Part shown: in pieces, positions 62,840-64,000 of the stretch
Layout of the letters: each line of letters opens with the position of its first letter
How positions within the stretch are numbered: position 1 is the stretch's first letter
Assembly: GCF_011043525.1 (NCBI RefSeq)
Contig: NZ_JAAKGO010000001.1
Span: forward strand, 496,001-560,000
Source of the DNA: Sphingobacterium sp. SGG-5
Lineage (GTDB): Bacteria > Bacteroidota > Bacteroidia > Sphingobacteriales > Sphingobacteriaceae
DNA length: 64,000 bases
Direction of reading: 5' to 3'
Position numbers and translations under genes: made by a program
The notes under the pieces: generated by a model
Database searches by the model: none
What the model saw: only the letters and a program-made list of their open reading frames with translations
Told to the model about the DNA's origin: nothing

Positions 62840-64000
62840 CTACCTCAAATTGTACCTTAATGTCACCCCGTAAGTTAACGGGTCTCCGATAACCCCTGCA
62901 TATTGTCCAAAATTACCCGGTGCTGCAAGTAATTGTTCGTAGTAATCCTTATCCGTCAGGTTTCTGCTCCAGACAATAACCGATAGTCCATTAGTCGCCC
63001 GAAATCCAACACGGGCATTCAACAAGGTATATGCATCAATATTCAGATACTGCGAAGGTGATGGACTAGACGAAAACTTGGAACGGTAATACAGATCAGC
63101 TCCTAAGAAATAATTACCCTGAAGACTTAGTAAATCACCTTTTGCTGTCAATTCTGTAACAAGCGACCAAGACCATTTCGAGATACCCGGAAGTTCACCT
63201 CCCGAAATATCTTTAAAAGCCTCTGCCCCAGCTACTTCCTCCAAAGGAACAGGCGCATTGGTAAATGACACATATTTACCATCGGTATAAGCCAGCGCGC
63301 CATTCAATCGAAGGAAACTCCATGGTTTAAGACTTCCATCCAATTCGACGCCTTGCACACGCACTTTTTCCGCGTTCGCCAGATATCCTCTGTTTACACC
63401 CGGGTCTGGTGTTTGTACCTGAGTCTGGAAATCCTTGATATTCGTCTGGAACACCGTCAGGTTTAAAAATGAGTTGCGGCTTGGGTTAGTCTTTGCTCCA
63501 AATTCTACGTGATTTACAGCCTCCGGTCTGACCTCAGCCAAATCTGTAGCCACCTTACCATCTATAACGGGTAATCCTCCCACATTGATACCAATTGGTT
63601 TGTAACTCTTCGAGTAAGTAGCATACACATTGTAATCCGGCGTAAACTTATATTGTAGGGATAATTGACCAGATAAATTTCCCGCATCCGCATTCACATC
63701 AAACTGTTGATCTGAATAAATACTATTTACAGCGGCAAGCTGATCCGGAGTGTAGGCGATATTATTATCGATGTATTTTTTCCTGTCGTAATCGGCTACT
63801 TTTTTATCATAATTATACCGTAATCCAGGCAACACATGCAATTTGGAAGTAATCGCCCAGTCGATCTGTGAAAAAACGGCCAAACTTGTGCTCTTGATAC
63901 CATACTTTGTGCGAATGCCAACCTTGTCAATCAAGCCCGGCGCCCATTGTGTGGCAGCAGCATTGTTCTGCTGAAAGCGCCATAAAGCATCTCCAGCTTC
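62840..64000 (-). CDS. TonB-dependent receptor, C-terminal part, cut by window edge
   Basis: The last 386 residues of a receptor barrel; the N-terminus lies beyond 64000. Reading is open to the window edge, starting EAGDALWRFQQNN. Segments such as YNVYATYSKSYKPIG, ELDGSLKPWSFLRLNGALAY and the final YGVTLRYNLR are typical of siderophore-type receptors rather than SusC. It lies upstream of the FAD oxidoreductase with 46 bp between, and the inverted repeat lies in that gap. Ligand unknown. Confidence 0.9.
   Translation of the reverse strand, partial: EAGDALWRFQQNNAAATQWAPGLIDKVGIRTKYGIKSTSLAVFSQIDWAITSKLHVLPGLRYNYDKKVADYDRKKYIDNNIAYTPDQLAAVNSIYSDQQFDVNADAGNLSGQLSLQYKFTPDYNVYATYSKSYKPIGINVGGLPVIDGKVATDLAEVRPEAVNHVEFGAKTNPSRNSFLNLTVFQTNIKDFQTQVQTPDPGVNRGYLANAEKVRVQGVELDGSLKPWSFLRLNGALAYTDGKYVSFTNAPVPLEEVAGAEAFKDISGGELPGISKWSWSLVTELTAKGDLLSLQGNYFLGADLYYRSKFSSSPSPSQYLNIDAYTLLNARVGFRATNGLSVIVWSRNLTDKDYYEQLLAAPGNFGQYAGVIGDPLTYGVTLRYNLR

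Noticed and set aside
1..64000. tRNA, rRNA, CRISPR, transposase, integrase or prophage genes
   Set aside because: Looked for characteristic motifs by eye and saw none; a covariance or profile search was not possible here.

Overview
The window comes from a Bacteroidota chromosome, most likely a Sphingobacteriaceae member (Sphingobacterium/Pedobacter type). The evidence is a SusC/SusD pair, several Bacteroidota-only families (DUF3127, DUF4886, DUF5683, DUF6377, BACON and IPT-NHL lipoproteins), promoters of the TTTG-N20-TAnnTTTG class, very weak Shine-Dalgarno sites, and the gene order parA-parB-DUF5683-dapB-lepB. No tRNA, rRNA, CRISPR array, transposase or phage gene was seen. The window looks like ordinary chromosome with one large accessory nutrient-uptake locus.

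Layout. 1-1370: truncated acylphosphatase and an amidohydrolase. 1506-4241: promoter, TPP riboswitch and a TonB-dependent receptor that it should control (predicted thiamine uptake), closed by three stacked hairpins. 4273-4692: an array of 20 units of exactly 21 bp. 4713-8128: dtd, a MazG-like gene, rmuC and an arginase-fold protein without a full metal site. 8222-24307: a nine-gene SusC/SusD locus plus its probable membrane-spanning TPR/HTH regulator, all on the minus strand. 24642-31291: SDR enzyme, a SerB-SerA fusion, a GH123-like secreted protein, DUF2911, cdaA and pdxJ. 31292-31801: a gene-free mosaic of hairpin repeats. 31802-36568: lepB, dapB, DUF5683, parB, parA. 36770-46696: FMN reductase, lipoprotein, fumC, ctpA, a membrane EEP protein, a pseudo-rhomboid/rhomboid pair, mutL and an Lrp regulator. 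46773-46932: an orphan promoter-terminator pair that may be a small RNA. 47103-50727: TelA/XpaC-like pair, DUF3127 protein with an SSB-like tail, and an RNA methyltransferase. 50823-53266: three secreted phosphodiester enzymes. 53319-64000: DUF4197, M14 peptidase, pepT, nitroreductase, an ECF sigma/anti-sigma pair, a YeiH-type exporter, an FAD oxidoreductase and a truncated TonB-dependent receptor.

How the parts work together. The SusC/SusD locus has no glycosidase or polysaccharide lyase. It carries two EEP-fold phosphoesterase lipoproteins, two SGNH-like DUF4886 lipoproteins with BIG2 domains, two IPT-NHL propeller lipoproteins and a DUF1735/DUF4361-type lipoprotein. I infer a surface system that strips phosphate or acyl esters from a ligand and imports the product through SusC/D. 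The unlinked trio at 50823-53266 (NAGPA-type phosphodiester glycosidase, glycerophosphodiesterase, EEP phosphatase) has the same chemistry. The best candidates for undescribed biology are this locus, the phased 21-bp array, the small RNA candidate at 46811-46930, and the 15-bp inverted repeat covering the start codon at 62793.
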